From Candidatus Gastranaerophilales bacterium (GTDB taxonomy: Bacteria > Cyanobacteriota > Vampirovibrionia > Gastranaerophilales > Gastranaerophilaceae), in assembly GCA_910587375.1 (NCBI GenBank), contig CAJULR010000031.1, positions 1-64,000 on the forward strand: a stretch of 64,000 bases of DNA. The letters run 5' to 3'. The notes under the pieces are model-generated. The model did not search any database. It saw nothing but the letters and a program-made list of their open reading frames with translations, and was not told the origin of the DNA. The stretch's first letter is position 1; each line of letters opens with the position of its first letter. A program made the position numbers and the translations under genes. Positions 24,493-33,896 of this stretch are shown here, one piece after another.

Positions 24493-26592
24493 ATGACATC
24501 AATCGGGACACAATTTTTACAAAACGTTGCTCAAAATGCGCCTCAGGGCGTGCAGAGCACTTATGTGCCTAATAATGTTGCCCAAAAAAGCGATTTATTG
24601 CAGAAATATCTTGCAAAAACACAAGGAAATAGCGGAGGGCAAGGGCCCTCTATAAGTGCCGGAAATCCTTATGGCACTTCTCAAAATGTGCCTCAAAACA
24701 TTCCCCAAGGCGTGCAAAACCAAGCTGCAAGGCCAGTGCAGGCTTATGTTCCTTCAAGCACAATGCAGATTCCTAGTGTTCTTGAAAACAGCCCGCAAGC
24801 GGACACTTTTGAAGACCCCAAAAAATCTAAAAAAGCAAAAATAGCGGCACTTTCTTTGGCTGGCCTTGTTCTTGCCACAGGAGTTGCAATTTTAGGCGCC
24901 ACAAAGACCGGAAAGAATGCTTCAAAGGCATTTTCCAACTTTGTAATGACAAATGTGAAGAATTTCTTTGCAGATTTTTCCAAAAAACACAACAGCGAAT
25001 GGGCAGATAAGATTTATAAAAATATACATAAATTAAGTGTAGAATCAGGAAACGCAGCGGGCGGGCTTGAAAACTTCACAAACGGAAAAGACGTTTTGTG
25101 CAGAAACATTGCAGAAAATTTATCAGGCGTAACTGCAGATGGCAAAATCCTCCCTGATTCATCCAATAGAGTTGTCCAATTTGTAAGAAAAACCTTTGGC
25201 AGGGTTTTTGGCGCATATCATAAGCTTGATAGAAGCACAACGGGCTTCTATAAGGGCAAAATTGACGCCTCCACAGTGAAAAGATATTCAGGTGCTCTTG
25301 AAAGTTTTGATGATGTTGAAAAGGTTATAACTAAAGCACTTGAAGAGCTTAAAAACTCTCCGAATGCAAATAAAGCTGTTGTAATTAACGGCAAAGAGAT
25401 GAAGGCGGCAGAGGCCATTCCTGAAATTGAAAAAATGTTACAAAATATTAAGGGAAATTTACAAGGTTCATTCTCCGCAGATAAAATTAAAGAAAGGCTT
25501 GCAGCTTTAAATGCCTTTATGACAGATGATGGCACAGGAATGAGCCTGAGCCAAAAAACAACTGAAGGCTTTGTTGAAAATATCAGAGGCAGAAGAATTA
25601 AATCCCTTTTCGCAAGGCCTGTTGCGGGAAATATTTTAAAGGATAAAAAAGCAGAACACATAGGCTTAATCGGCGGCTTTAGGCGACAAATTACAAATGA
25701 TTTAAATTCTGTTATCGGCCAAAATAAAGATGTTATGGCTGAATTAAGAAGATATGTAAACCCTGATGATGTTGAAAGCGTAAGAAAACTTGATGATATT
25801 ATAAAAACTTTAAACAGCCTGAAAAAGGCGAATTTGGATACAACAGCCACTTCAAGAGAGGCACTGGACACAATTTTTGCAAAGCTTGATTCACTTAAAA
25901 CAAGCGTTTCCGGGTTTGCTGCAAACGGTGCGGCAGATGATGTTGCGACGAATGGTTCTGTTGAAAAAATTCTTAGCACAATTGAAACCGTGAGAGATTC
26001 TGTTACAAACGTTAAAACAGGCGAAGCCGAAGATATGATGGGCATTTTAAGGCAAATTTTAGAGCCTGAAGCTTATGTAGACGTTGTAAAGCCTGGTATG
26101 AAACGCTTTAAGGGCGCTTTGAACAGGGCATGCGCGCTTGAGATGAATGATACTTTTGACAAATTGAGGGATGTAAATTGCGGCTCTGCGCCAACAGACA
26201 TTGGCGGAATTATATTATCCACAGGGCTTTTAGGGTTGTATACAGCGCAAGCAGATGATATGGATGAAAGAGTGGGCGTTGCGCTTACGACGGGGCTTCC
26301 GATTTTATCCACAATGGGAACCTGCTTGTTTGCTGCGGTGAACCAGATTAGCGGCAAAAAAGCTCTTCTTTTGGGCGGCGCTGTTGCCACGGCTTCAAAA
26401 GTGATTTGCGATGGCTTAAATAAGTTGTACAGAAGACATAAAGGCCTTGATGAAAATGTTAAGCCTTCAATTGTAACGATTGATGATTATATTAACGATT
26501 ACATTAATCCTTATGTGAATAAATTTGAGCAAGTTTTCTTTGAGCCTGTAAACCCGGGGCAAGGGGCGCAAAACAATACACAACAGGGTTAA
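24493..26592 (+). CDS. Large helical membrane-anchored protein, function unknown
   Basis: 699 residues. A Gln/Pro/Asn-rich N-terminal tail (1-105) precedes KKSKKAKIAALSLAGLVLAT, a single transmembrane helix near 115-136. A long helical region (about 140-575) follows, then two hydrophobic segments (IGGIILSTGLLGLYTA; ALLLGGAVATASKVI) near 580-655 and a polar tail. It resembles the 264-residue protein at 21121 in overall design. It is closed by a strong terminator shared with the ferredoxin gene. No enzyme motif is seen. Confidence 0.6.
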   Translation: MTSIGTQFLQNVAQNAPQGVQSTYVPNNVAQKSDLLQKYLAKTQGNSGGQGPSISAGNPYGTSQNVPQNIPQGVQNQAARPVQAYVPSSTMQIPSVLENSPQADTFEDPKKSKKAKIAALSLAGLVLATGVAILGATKTGKNASKAFSNFVMTNVKNFFADFSKKHNSEWADKIYKNIHKLSVESGNAAGGLENFTNGKDVLCRNIAENLSGVTADGKILPDSSNRVVQFVRKTFGRVFGAYHKLDRSTTGFYKGKIDASTVKRYSGALESFDDVEKVITKALEELKNSPNANKAVVINGKEMKAAEAIPEIEKMLQNIKGNLQGSFSADKIKERLAALNAFMTDDGTGMSLSQKTTEGFVENIRGRRIKSLFARPVAGNILKDKKAEHIGLIGGFRRQITNDLNSVIGQNKDVMAELRRYVNPDDVESVRKLDDIIKTLNSLKKANLDTTATSREALDTIFAKLDSLKTSVSGFAANGAADDVATNGSVEKILSTIETVRDSVTNVKTGEAEDMMGILRQILEPEAYVDVVKPGMKRFKGALNRACALEMNDTFDKLRDVNCGSAPTDIGGIILSTGLLGLYTAQADDMDERVGVALTTGLPILSTMGTCLFAAVNQISGKKALLLGGAVATASKVICDGLNKLYRRHKGLDENVKPSIVTIDDYINDYINPYVNKFEQVFFEPVNPGQGAQNNTQQG

Positions 26593-26606
26593 AAAATATT
26601 TGAAGC

Positions 26607-26655
26607 AAAAACCTCCTTTGCTGATTCCGAGGTTCTCGGGCCAAAGGAGGTTTTT
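26607..26655. terminator. Bidirectional terminator, perfect 14-bp stem
   Basis: AAAAACCTCCTTTG (26607-26620) pairs exactly with 26642-26655. The loop itself holds a CCGAG/CTCGG hairpin. It serves the converging 24493 gene and the ferredoxin gene. Confidence 0.9.
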
Positions 26656-26684
26656 AAATAGTTTTAACTTAGTGTTTTAGTTAA

Positions 26685-26864
26685 TTATTCTTCAACTTGG
26701 ATTACAGAAACAGGGCAAGCATCTGCTGCTTCTTTAACGCAATCTTCGTTTCCGCTAATGCTTGCTTCGTTAACAGTTGCAACATCTTCTACTTTGAAAA
26801 CATCCGGGCAGAAAGATTCGCAAGCGCCGCAAGCTATACAACCTTCTTCGATTTTAACTTTCAT
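26685..26864 (-). CDS. Small [4Fe-4S] ferredoxin
   Basis: 59 residues: MKVKIEEGCIACGACESFCP, a long loop, then DACPVSVIQVEE. Cys9, Cys12, Cys15 and the distant Cys50-Pro form a single-cluster binding set. Cys19 and Cys42 remain from a possible second site or disulfide, as in single-cluster ferredoxins of the Thermotoga type. It is an electron carrier, possibly for the activator or for other anaerobic enzymes. AAGGAG lies just before the ATG at 26864. Confidence 0.9.
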   Translation of the reverse strand: MKVKIEEGCIACGACESFCPDVFKVEDVATVNEASISGNEDCVKEAADACPVSVIQVEE

Positions 26865-27012
26865 AAAAATATCTCCTTAACAATTTGTAAAACATTAATG
26901 TCTTTAAAAATTATACTAAAAAAGAATATAAAAAAGCAAGGGCGGGAGGCGTTATTTTAAAAAATCGTCCTGCAGACGTTTTTGGCGCCTTACAATTTAA
27001 AAACAAGGCCTT

Positions 27013-27606
27013 TTACAGGTCTTTAAGCTCTTGAGTTGTATCCAAAAGCTTTGCAAGAGTTTTTGCGTCCCCTTTTAATTTGAAATATTCCGCAAACTTT
27101 GGCGTAGTCTTCAAATTAAACGAACGGCCGTTTTTATCTCTTGTTTTTGAAATCAAACCTTTTTCTAAAAGCTCTGCCACATGCTCATACGCGTTGGACC
27201 TTAATTCCTTTAAATAAGCTTGTCTTATGGGTTCTTTTAAGGCAATAATTGTTAAAGTCTTAAGCACTGCGGGTTTTAAATCCACCGGGCATAGTTTTTC
27301 AACAATATCAAGGTGTTCAGAGCGAACCTGAATTATATACCCGTCCTCATCATCAATTTCAAGGGCCCCGTCGCGCGAAGAATAGTCAAACATTAAGTCT
27401 AAAAGCGCATTTTCAACCTCTTCTTCACCAACTTTTAAAAGTTCTGAAATTTCAAGCGGCCTCATGGCACGTGCTGTTACAAAAAGAACCGCTTCCACCT
27501 TTGCTTTTAGGTTTTGCGCCCTTTCTTCATCTGCGCCTGCCTCCGTGCTTGCGTTTGTGCTTGCCGGGTTTATTGAGTTTTCAAGTAAATTTTCATCAGC
27601 CGGCAT
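27013..27606 (-). CDS. scpB: Segregation and condensation protein B
   Basis: 197 residues. Two winged-helix domains (about 34-105 and 115-190) with the family pattern VEAVLFVTARAMRPLEISEL and LKTLTIIALKEPIRQAYLKELR. ScpB dimers bind ScpA and regulate SMC ATPase cycles during chromosome compaction and segregation. The start overlaps the scpA end by 11 bp, in the order smc-scpA-scpB. Confidence 0.93.
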   Translation of the reverse strand: MPADENLLENSINPASTNASTEAGADEERAQNLKAKVEAVLFVTARAMRPLEISELLKVGEEEVENALLDLMFDYSSRDGALEIDDEDGYIIQVRSEHLDIVEKLCPVDLKPAVLKTLTIIALKEPIRQAYLKELRSNAYEHVAELLEKGLISKTRDKNGRSFNLKTTPKFAEYFKLKGDAKTLAKLLDTTQELKDL

Positions 27607-28618
27607 TTTCCATCTCCCCGTTTTCTGATGAAATTTCTAATGAAGCTTTATCTTTTTCCAGTTTTTTCTTTAGTGTCTTTGCTGATTTAACCGTGCTTTT
27701 TGCCTCTTCTTTAATCGATGGCAGCTCCACCACTTTTTCAGGCATTTTTACGTATAGGTCGCCGTAAAATTCTTCCTGGTAAATGTCGAATTTGCCGTAT
27801 GAAGCCAGGTATAAAACCGCAATATACGCTGCAGGACGGCTAAAGCCTATTAAAGACAATTCTTCAAGCTCAATCTTATCGTTTGTTTCTAAAATCTTAT
27901 TAAGATTTTGCTCCATCTTGTTTACAAGCTCTTCAATGTACTCATCCTGTGTCATATCAAGGATTTCAGTTGTCGACATCTTGGAATAGTTTCTGCCAAA
28001 GCGCTTTTTTTGCCTTTCAAGATTTTCTTTTAAGGCGCGCTTTTTTTCTAATTGCTCGTAAAATTCAAGGTGGCGGATTAAATCGTTTAAGGTAACGCCC
28101 CTGTTTCTGTTGAGTTTGGTGCTTGTTCTTCTTTGTAATACTTCATCAAATGAAATTATGTTTGAAGATGGGAGCTGTAATTGCTCAGGTTCAAAACCGT
28201 CTTCATAATCGTTAAAATCATCCGCAAATTCAGGCTCCGGTTCAAAATCCTGGAGGCTTATTCCGTTTAAAACTTTGGATTTTAAATTTAAAAGCACGGA
28301 TGAAAAGAAAAACGCTTTTCCAACAAGTCCAAGGTTTTCGTTTTTGTTCAGTTCGCGAAGCTTTTTCATATACTCATCATGAACTTTTACAATGTCGATG
28401 TTCCAGGGGTCGATTTTTCCTGTTTTTGCCATATCCACAATAATTTCAATCGCATCAACAGGGCTTGAAGCCGCATTTGAAACAGAATTTACCATTTCAA
28501 ATTCGTAATTTGAGCCCGGGTAATTTGAATTTGGGTAATTTTGGCCTGCATAAACTCCAAGGCTTTCCCTTGTGCTTTTGTTGTTTTCATTATCATAAAA
28601 TTTTATGGAATTATTCAT
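27596..28618 (-). CDS. scpA: Segregation and condensation protein A (kleisin)
   Basis: 340 residues, longer than the usual ~250 because of a 45-residue low-complexity N-tail and a Lys-rich C-tail. The core shows the kleisin N-terminal helix region (SPVDAIEIIVDMAKTGKIDPWNIDIVKVHDEYM), AFFFSSVLLNLKSKVL and a C-terminal winged-helix region (IAVLYLASYGKFDIYQEEFYGDLYV). It bridges the SMC heads. It starts 8 bp after smc. Confidence 0.92.
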   Translation of the reverse strand: MNNSIKFYDNENNKSTRESLGVYAGQNYPNSNYPGSNYEFEMVNSVSNAASSPVDAIEIIVDMAKTGKIDPWNIDIVKVHDEYMKKLRELNKNENLGLVGKAFFFSSVLLNLKSKVLNGISLQDFEPEPEFADDFNDYEDGFEPEQLQLPSSNIISFDEVLQRRTSTKLNRNRGVTLNDLIRHLEFYEQLEKKRALKENLERQKKRFGRNYSKMSTTEILDMTQDEYIEELVNKMEQNLNKILETNDKIELEELSLIGFSRPAAYIAVLYLASYGKFDIYQEEFYGDLYVKMPEKVVELPSIKEEAKSTVKSAKTLKKKLEKDKASLEISSENGEMENAG

Positions 28619-28626
28619 TTTTTACC

Positions 28627-31600
28627 TTATGCTGATTGTTTGTTTGTAATCCCCGAAACGAGCGTTCTTCCTTTGTTTTGGTTTACGCCAATCATTCTGT
28701 CTGCTGATTCTATCATCTGGGATCTTTGGCTTATTACAACAAACTGCGTGCGTTCAGATTGTGTATTTATCATTTTGGCAATACGCTCTACGTTAAAGCC
28801 GTCAAGTGCTGCGTCCACCTCATCCAGTGCGTAGAACGGTGCAGGCAGGTGCCTTTGAACTGCGAACACTAAAGATAAGGCCATCAGTGTTTTTTCGCCG
28901 CCGCTCATCCCTGCAAGCTTTTGTTTTTCTTTGTTTTTCTGGTTTCCTTCAACCGTAAGCCCGCCAAGGAAGGGGTTTTCCGGGTTTTCCAAAATAAGTT
29001 CGCCCTGCCCGTCTGTAAGCTCTGTGAAGATAATTTTAAAATAGCTGTTTACGGAATTAAATGTATCAAGGAATGTTTCTTTTTTCAAGTTTTCATACCC
29101 TGTCATTCTGCTTTGAATTTCATTTTTTTCATTCTCAAGCGTTTCAATCTTTGTGTTGAGCTCGTTTTGCCTGTTGAGCACAACGTTATAATCTTCAATT
29201 GCTTTCATGTTAACAAGGCCAAGGTCGTCCATTTTCTTTTGAAGCTTTTGAATTTTTCCTGTAATTTCTTCAATTGAAATTTCAGTCGGCGTGAGTTCTT
29301 CTGTTTTAATGCCCCGTTCTTTTAATTCTGCAATCACTTCTTCTAATTGCGGCTCAACACTGCTTCTGCTCAGTTTAAAGCTTTCGATTGATTCTTTAAT
29401 CCTCTCAATGTCATTTTCAAGGATATTTTTTGTCTTTTCCGCTTCAAGCATTTCGTCCTGAATTTTTTGACGCACATTTTGAAGCTCCACAAGGTTTTTG
29501 CCAAGTTCTACAACCTGCGCTTCAAGTTCAGTGAGGACTTTTGAAATTTCAACAATATCCACTTCAAATTTTTGCTTGTCTTCTGTCAATTGAATATTAT
29601 CTGCCGTGAGTTTTTTAATGTCCGCCTCTTTAAGTTCAATCATATCGTTGTTAAAGGTGACTGTTTGATTGTCCTTTAAGATTTCATTTTCTGTGCTTAA
29701 AATTTTACGTTCAAGCTCTTTTATTTCGTTTTCAACCCCCTGGGTCATCTCCTGGAGCTTTTTTAATTCGCCGTCATCAATAAATTTCTCAACTTCTTCA
29801 ATTTCACTTTGAATGTTTGTAATTTTATCAATGATTTCAACGTGTTTTTGTTCAAATTTGTCTAAAAGCGCCTCTGTTTTTTTGATTTCAGGGGTGATTT
29901 CATTTATTCTTTTTAATTTTTCTTCAATAATTTGTTCAAACTGCTTGTGGCCGGATAAAAGCTGGCTATATTCATATTTTGCAGCCTGCAGTGAATTTAG
30001 TGCGTTTGAATAATCTGCCCTTATTTTTTCAAACTTAGATTCAAGCTCTAGCCTTTTGTTTTCGCGCGCTTTGTATGTGTCTTCAAGCTCGGCTAATCTT
30101 GCCTTATAATTTTCAAGCTCTCTGTCTTCCGCTTTGCCGAATGCAGGCGCATTTTTCCTTTTGGCGCCGCCTGTGATGGCGCCTGATTTTTCAAAAATTT
30201 CCCCGTCAAGCGTTACAATTCTGTATTTGCCCATAAGCCTTTTTGCCGCCTGCATATTTTCAACGACAAGCGTTTCGCCAAGGGCAAAATAAAAAGCTTT
30301 TATGTATTGGTCTTCAAAATCAATCAAATTAATCGCAAAATCAATAACCCCGTCAAGCTTTGGCAAAGGCAGGTTGTTTGGAACAGGTTTTAATTTATTC
30401 AAAGGAAGACAGGTTGCGCGGTCCTTTCCTTGAGATTTTAATATTTCAAGGGCTCTGCTTGCAACGTTTTCATCTTCAACGACAATAAATCTGCTTCTTC
30501 CGCCAAGCGCTTCGTTTATAGCATATGTATATTCTGAATCCACATCTGCAAGCTGGCTTAAGGGTGCGTGCACCCCTTGAATTTTGCTTTGCATAATGGT
30601 TTCAACGCCGGCGCCAAGGCCAAAAGTTTTAAAGGCGCGTTTGTTTGCTTCAAGCTCTGCAATTTTTTTGTTTGCAAGCTGAATGGAGCGCATATCGTCC
30701 TGAATTTGTGTTTTTGTTTTGTCGATGTCGTCAAACACAACCTTTTGAAGGGTTTTCAGGTTATCAAGCTCTTTTGTTAAAGTTTCAACCTGTAAAGAAA
30801 GCTTATCCTTATCATCATCAAAGTTTTTCACCCTGTTTTCAAGCTCTTCAACGGCCTTGTTTGTGTTTGCAAGCTCTGTATTTAAATTTTCAAGTTTTGA
30901 TTCATTCGGCAGTTTTTCTTTAATAAGGTTGTTTTCTGTGTCTTTTAAGGTATCAAGCTCTTTTCTTAAAGCGTTTCTTTTTTGAATGTATGTGTCTGCC
31001 GTCTGGTTTAAGCCTGTCACTTCAGATAAAATGTTTGTGAGCTCCGCTTTTTTCTCTTCAAGTGTTTTTTCAAGCTCAAGTTTTGCCTGTTCTTTTTCTG
31101 CTATAACAACTTTTGCCTTTTCAATGTTGGTGTTAAAGCCTTCAATGGCGTTTTTTGCGGCATAAACTGTTTTGTTGTTTGAATTTATAACCTTTTCTGT
31201 GTGGAAAATTGAATCTTTTTTTCTTTGAATTTCACTTTTCTTTTCTTCAACAAGTTTTTTAACTTCAAGCTGCTTGTCTTCGCCCTGTGCCTTTACCTTT
31301 GCGCAGATTTCATCATATTCTTCTTTTTTCTTGTTAATTTCTTCCTGTTTTGCTTCAACTTCAAGTTCCTGTTTTTTCTTGTCCTTTGTGGCTTTTAGGA
31401 TATTTTCATGCATTAATTCCAACGTTTTTTTGAAGTTAAAGTATTTAACCGCGGTAATTTGCCCTTCAAGCTCGTCTTTTTGGTTTTTAATTTCCTGATA
31501 TTTAAGCGCAACTTCTCTTTCTTCCTTCAGTTTTTCAAGCATAGAGTTAATTTCGCCCATTACAAGCAAAGAGTCCTGCACTCTTCCTTCAACCGCCTCA

Positions 31601-32130
31601 AGTTCGCCTGTTGCAGCCTCAATTTTTCTGTCAAAATCGGCAGTGCCTGCAACTTCATCAATAAATTTCCTTTTTTCCATAGATGAACAGTTTACAAGGC
31701 TTACAACGTCTCCTTGCATAATAACGTTGTAGCTGTTTGGGGTGATTGAATATTTTTCAAGTTCTGAGTGCATTTGGGTTAATGTTACGGCTTTATCGTT
31801 CAGGTAATACGTGCTTGTATAGCCTGAAGGAGTTTTTTTAACCCTTCTTGCAAAAGAAATTTCAGTTCCAATGTCATCATCCAGGTCAAAAACAACCTTA
31901 ACCATTGCTTCGTTTCTGTTGTTATGGGTGGAGATTAAATCTGCAACGCCTTTTTCAGACCTTAAGGCTCTTGCCGATGAAAGACCAAGCGCAAAGAGAA
32001 TGCTATCTATAATATTGCTTTTGCCGGAGCCGTTCATCCCTGCAATTGCAGTAAAACCAGGCAAAAAAGGAATTTCCACCTTGTTTGCAAAAGATTTAAA
32101 ATTGTCGATTTCTAATCGTTTTATATACAT
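28627..32130 (-). CDS. smc: Chromosome segregation SMC ATPase
   Basis: 1167 residues, typical length. N-terminal head with Walker A GMNGSGKSN near 32-40 and a FKSFANKVEIPF start; coiled coil (about 170-500); hinge near 510-660 (IQGVHAPLSQLADVDSEY... LPLPKLDGVIDFA); second coiled coil; C-terminal head with the signature LAGMSGGEKTLMAL and Walker B FYALDEVDAALD. It compacts chromosomes with ScpA and ScpB, whose genes follow. Confidence 0.97.
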   Translation of the reverse strand: MYIKRLEIDNFKSFANKVEIPFLPGFTAIAGMNGSGKSNIIDSILFALGLSSARALRSEKGVADLISTHNNRNEAMVKVVFDLDDDIGTEISFARRVKKTPSGYTSTYYLNDKAVTLTQMHSELEKYSITPNSYNVIMQGDVVSLVNCSSMEKRKFIDEVAGTADFDRKIEAATGELEAVEGRVQDSLLVMGEINSMLEKLKEEREVALKYQEIKNQKDELEGQITAVKYFNFKKTLELMHENILKATKDKKKQELEVEAKQEEINKKKEEYDEICAKVKAQGEDKQLEVKKLVEEKKSEIQRKKDSIFHTEKVINSNNKTVYAAKNAIEGFNTNIEKAKVVIAEKEQAKLELEKTLEEKKAELTNILSEVTGLNQTADTYIQKRNALRKELDTLKDTENNLIKEKLPNESKLENLNTELANTNKAVEELENRVKNFDDDKDKLSLQVETLTKELDNLKTLQKVVFDDIDKTKTQIQDDMRSIQLANKKIAELEANKRAFKTFGLGAGVETIMQSKIQGVHAPLSQLADVDSEYTYAINEALGGRSRFIVVEDENVASRALEILKSQGKDRATCLPLNKLKPVPNNLPLPKLDGVIDFAINLIDFEDQYIKAFYFALGETLVVENMQAAKRLMGKYRIVTLDGEIFEKSGAITGGAKRKNAPAFGKAEDRELENYKARLAELEDTYKARENKRLELESKFEKIRADYSNALNSLQAAKYEYSQLLSGHKQFEQIIEEKLKRINEITPEIKKTEALLDKFEQKHVEIIDKITNIQSEIEEVEKFIDDGELKKLQEMTQGVENEIKELERKILSTENEILKDNQTVTFNNDMIELKEADIKKLTADNIQLTEDKQKFEVDIVEISKVLTELEAQVVELGKNLVELQNVRQKIQDEMLEAEKTKNILENDIERIKESIESFKLSRSSVEPQLEEVIAELKERGIKTEELTPTEISIEEITGKIQKLQKKMDDLGLVNMKAIEDYNVVLNRQNELNTKIETLENEKNEIQSRMTGYENLKKETFLDTFNSVNSYFKIIFTELTDGQGELILENPENPFLGGLTVEGNQKNKEKQKLAGMSGGEKTLMALSLVFAVQRHLPAPFYALDEVDAALDGFNVERIAKMINTQSERTQFVVISQRSQMIESADRMIGVNQNKGRTLVSGITNKQSA

Positions 32131-32233
32131 TAAAATATCCGGATAACAAGCCTAGTTACCTTTATTACACAACAAAACCCGCCATTGTGTCAAATTTGTA
32201 ACAGAGGGTTTAACAAAAAACGGGCTTTTAAAT

Positions 32234-32863
32234 TTACAGTTTCTGTGTGCGGTTAATGGGCCAGAAGACAAAAAGGGCACGGCCGATGACACGATTTTGC
32301 GGCAAAAAGCCCCAAAAGCGGCTGTCTTGGCTGTTTCCTCTGTTATCACCCATCATAAAATAATTTCCGTCAGGAACCACAAACGGCCCGCAGTACATAT
32401 CATCGCGGCAAGGCATCCAGTCTGTTTTAGATAAAATATAGGGTTCATCAAGCTTTTTATCGTTTATATAAACGTAATATTCGCCATCTTCAAATTTTAT
32501 TTCAAACTTTTCCCCGGGCATTCCGATTATTCTTTTAATAAACGCAACATCTTTGCACATAAGGCCTGTAAGCCTTGAAATTATTGAGAAAAAGTCTTTC
32601 CTTAAAGGTTCATCCGGCGGATAAAAAACAATAATGTCGCCTCTTTGAAGTTCTCTTACGGGTTTTGACAATTTTTCAACAAAGAGCCTGTCTTTTTCAA
32701 TTAAAGTTGGGTGCATAGAGCCTGATGGAATCCAGCGAAGCTCGCCCACAAAAAATCTGATAACAATAACGGCAATAAGCACAAAAAGAATTGTATCAAG
32801 AGTTTCTTTTAAAAATGATAATACTTTCTTTAAAATTTCTTTGTTAATTTCTTTTGTGTTCAT
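32234..32863 (-). CDS. lepB: Signal peptidase I
   Basis: 209 residues. One N-terminal membrane helix (about 16-35), then the catalytic Ser in PSGSMHPTL, a second conserved segment RGDIIVFYPP, the general-base Lys in AFIKRIIGMPGE, and GDNRGNSQDSRFWGFLP. It removes Sec/Tat signal peptides at the outer face of the inner membrane. It lies in the minus-strand series 9 bp after the polyprenyl synthase and before smc. Confidence 0.96.
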   Translation of the reverse strand: MNTKEINKEILKKVLSFLKETLDTILFVLIAVIVIRFFVGELRWIPSGSMHPTLIEKDRLFVEKLSKPVRELQRGDIIVFYPPDEPLRKDFFSIISRLTGLMCKDVAFIKRIIGMPGEKFEIKFEDGEYYVYINDKKLDEPYILSKTDWMPCRDDMYCGPFVVPDGNYFMMGDNRGNSQDSRFWGFLPQNRVIGRALFVFWPINRTQKL

Positions 32864-32871
32864 TTTGCCCT

Positions 32872-33852
32872 TTAAATCTTAAAAGTTTCAACCAATTTTT
32901 GAAGTAATTCCGTATTGTATTGCCCCTGAAGCGGTTTTATGCTTTCTATCGCTTGATTTAGCGTATTGTTCAGGTATTTTTTTGAAAAATCTAATGCTTC
33001 ATTGTAAAGTTTTTTGTCCTGCAGTTGATTTTTCAAATCCATCATACCATAAGAATAATTTTGTTGCGATATGTAAAGATATGGCAGGGTCAATATTCCG
33101 TTTTCAATGTCGGAGCTTGATTTTTCGCTCTTGTAGTCTTGAAAATTTTCAATGTCATCATAAATTTGAAAAGCAAGTGAAAAGTTTAAAACATATTTTA
33201 AAATTGCGTTTTGAACGTCATCCAAAATGGGCTGAATTTCCTTGTTTATAAGATATAGGAGAGATTTTGCGCCCGCAAGAAAAAGAGATGATGTTTTATT
33301 TTTTGATTTTTCGATATATTCTTCAATGGTGATTACCTTGTTTTTATTGAAAAACTGGTCAATTTCGCCCTTGCAGACATTCAGTGTGTTTTCTGAAAAA
33401 TATTCAAAAACTTTGGGTTCGCCTATTTTTGATAGCAGTTTTAAGCATAAAGAAAGAAGGTAATCCCCTAAAATTACCGCTATTTTTGAACCATATTTCA
33501 CATTTAGCGTGGGCAAAAGCCGCCTTAAATCGGCTTCATCAATAATATCATCGTGAATTAAAGTGGCGTTGTGTAAAAGTTCAAGTGCCGCCGCAAGGGT
33601 TATGATTTTTCCTGTAATCTCTGCAGTGTTTTTGGGGTTTGTGTTGGTATATTCTGCCCCCAAAAGTGCATTTTTAATTAAAAACAAAACAAGCGGGCGA
33701 AGCCTTTTTGATTTTGCAAAAAGGAAAGCTGAAAGGTCTTCTTCAAGCTTAGTGCTATTTTCAGACAAAAGAGATTTTATCTCACAATGAAGAAGGTCTA
33801 AATCCTCTTTAACGTAATCTAAAATCTCTTTATATTTGTCTTTATTGTACAT
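32872..33852 (-). CDS. Polyprenyl diphosphate synthase
   Basis: 326 residues. Trans-isoprenyl diphosphate synthase that elongates allylic diphosphates with IPP for quinone side chains or carrier lipids. The first Asp-rich motif is HDDIIDEADLRR (Asp101-Asp105). The second reads FQIYDDIENFQDY, with DDIEN in place of the usual DDxxD. KSKRLRP at 48-53 and GDYLLS are also typical. Product length cannot be read from sequence. Confidence 0.9.
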   Translation of the reverse strand: MYNKDKYKEILDYVKEDLDLLHCEIKSLLSENSTKLEEDLSAFLFAKSKRLRPLVLFLIKNALLGAEYTNTNPKNTAEITGKIITLAAALELLHNATLIHDDIIDEADLRRLLPTLNVKYGSKIAVILGDYLLSLCLKLLSKIGEPKVFEYFSENTLNVCKGEIDQFFNKNKVITIEEYIEKSKNKTSSLFLAGAKSLLYLINKEIQPILDDVQNAILKYVLNFSLAFQIYDDIENFQDYKSEKSSSDIENGILTLPYLYISQQNYSYGMMDLKNQLQDKKLYNEALDFSKKYLNNTLNQAIESIKPLQGQYNTELLQKLVETFKI

Positions 33853-33896
33853 GAACTTTAATCCGCCGTGCCAATTTACTATGCCTTTAGTTTAGC

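Noticed and set aside
26697..26960. Plus-strand frame over the ferredoxin gene
   Set aside because: The minus strand encodes a clear CxxCxxC...CP ferredoxin with AAGGAG; the plus frame is its shadow.
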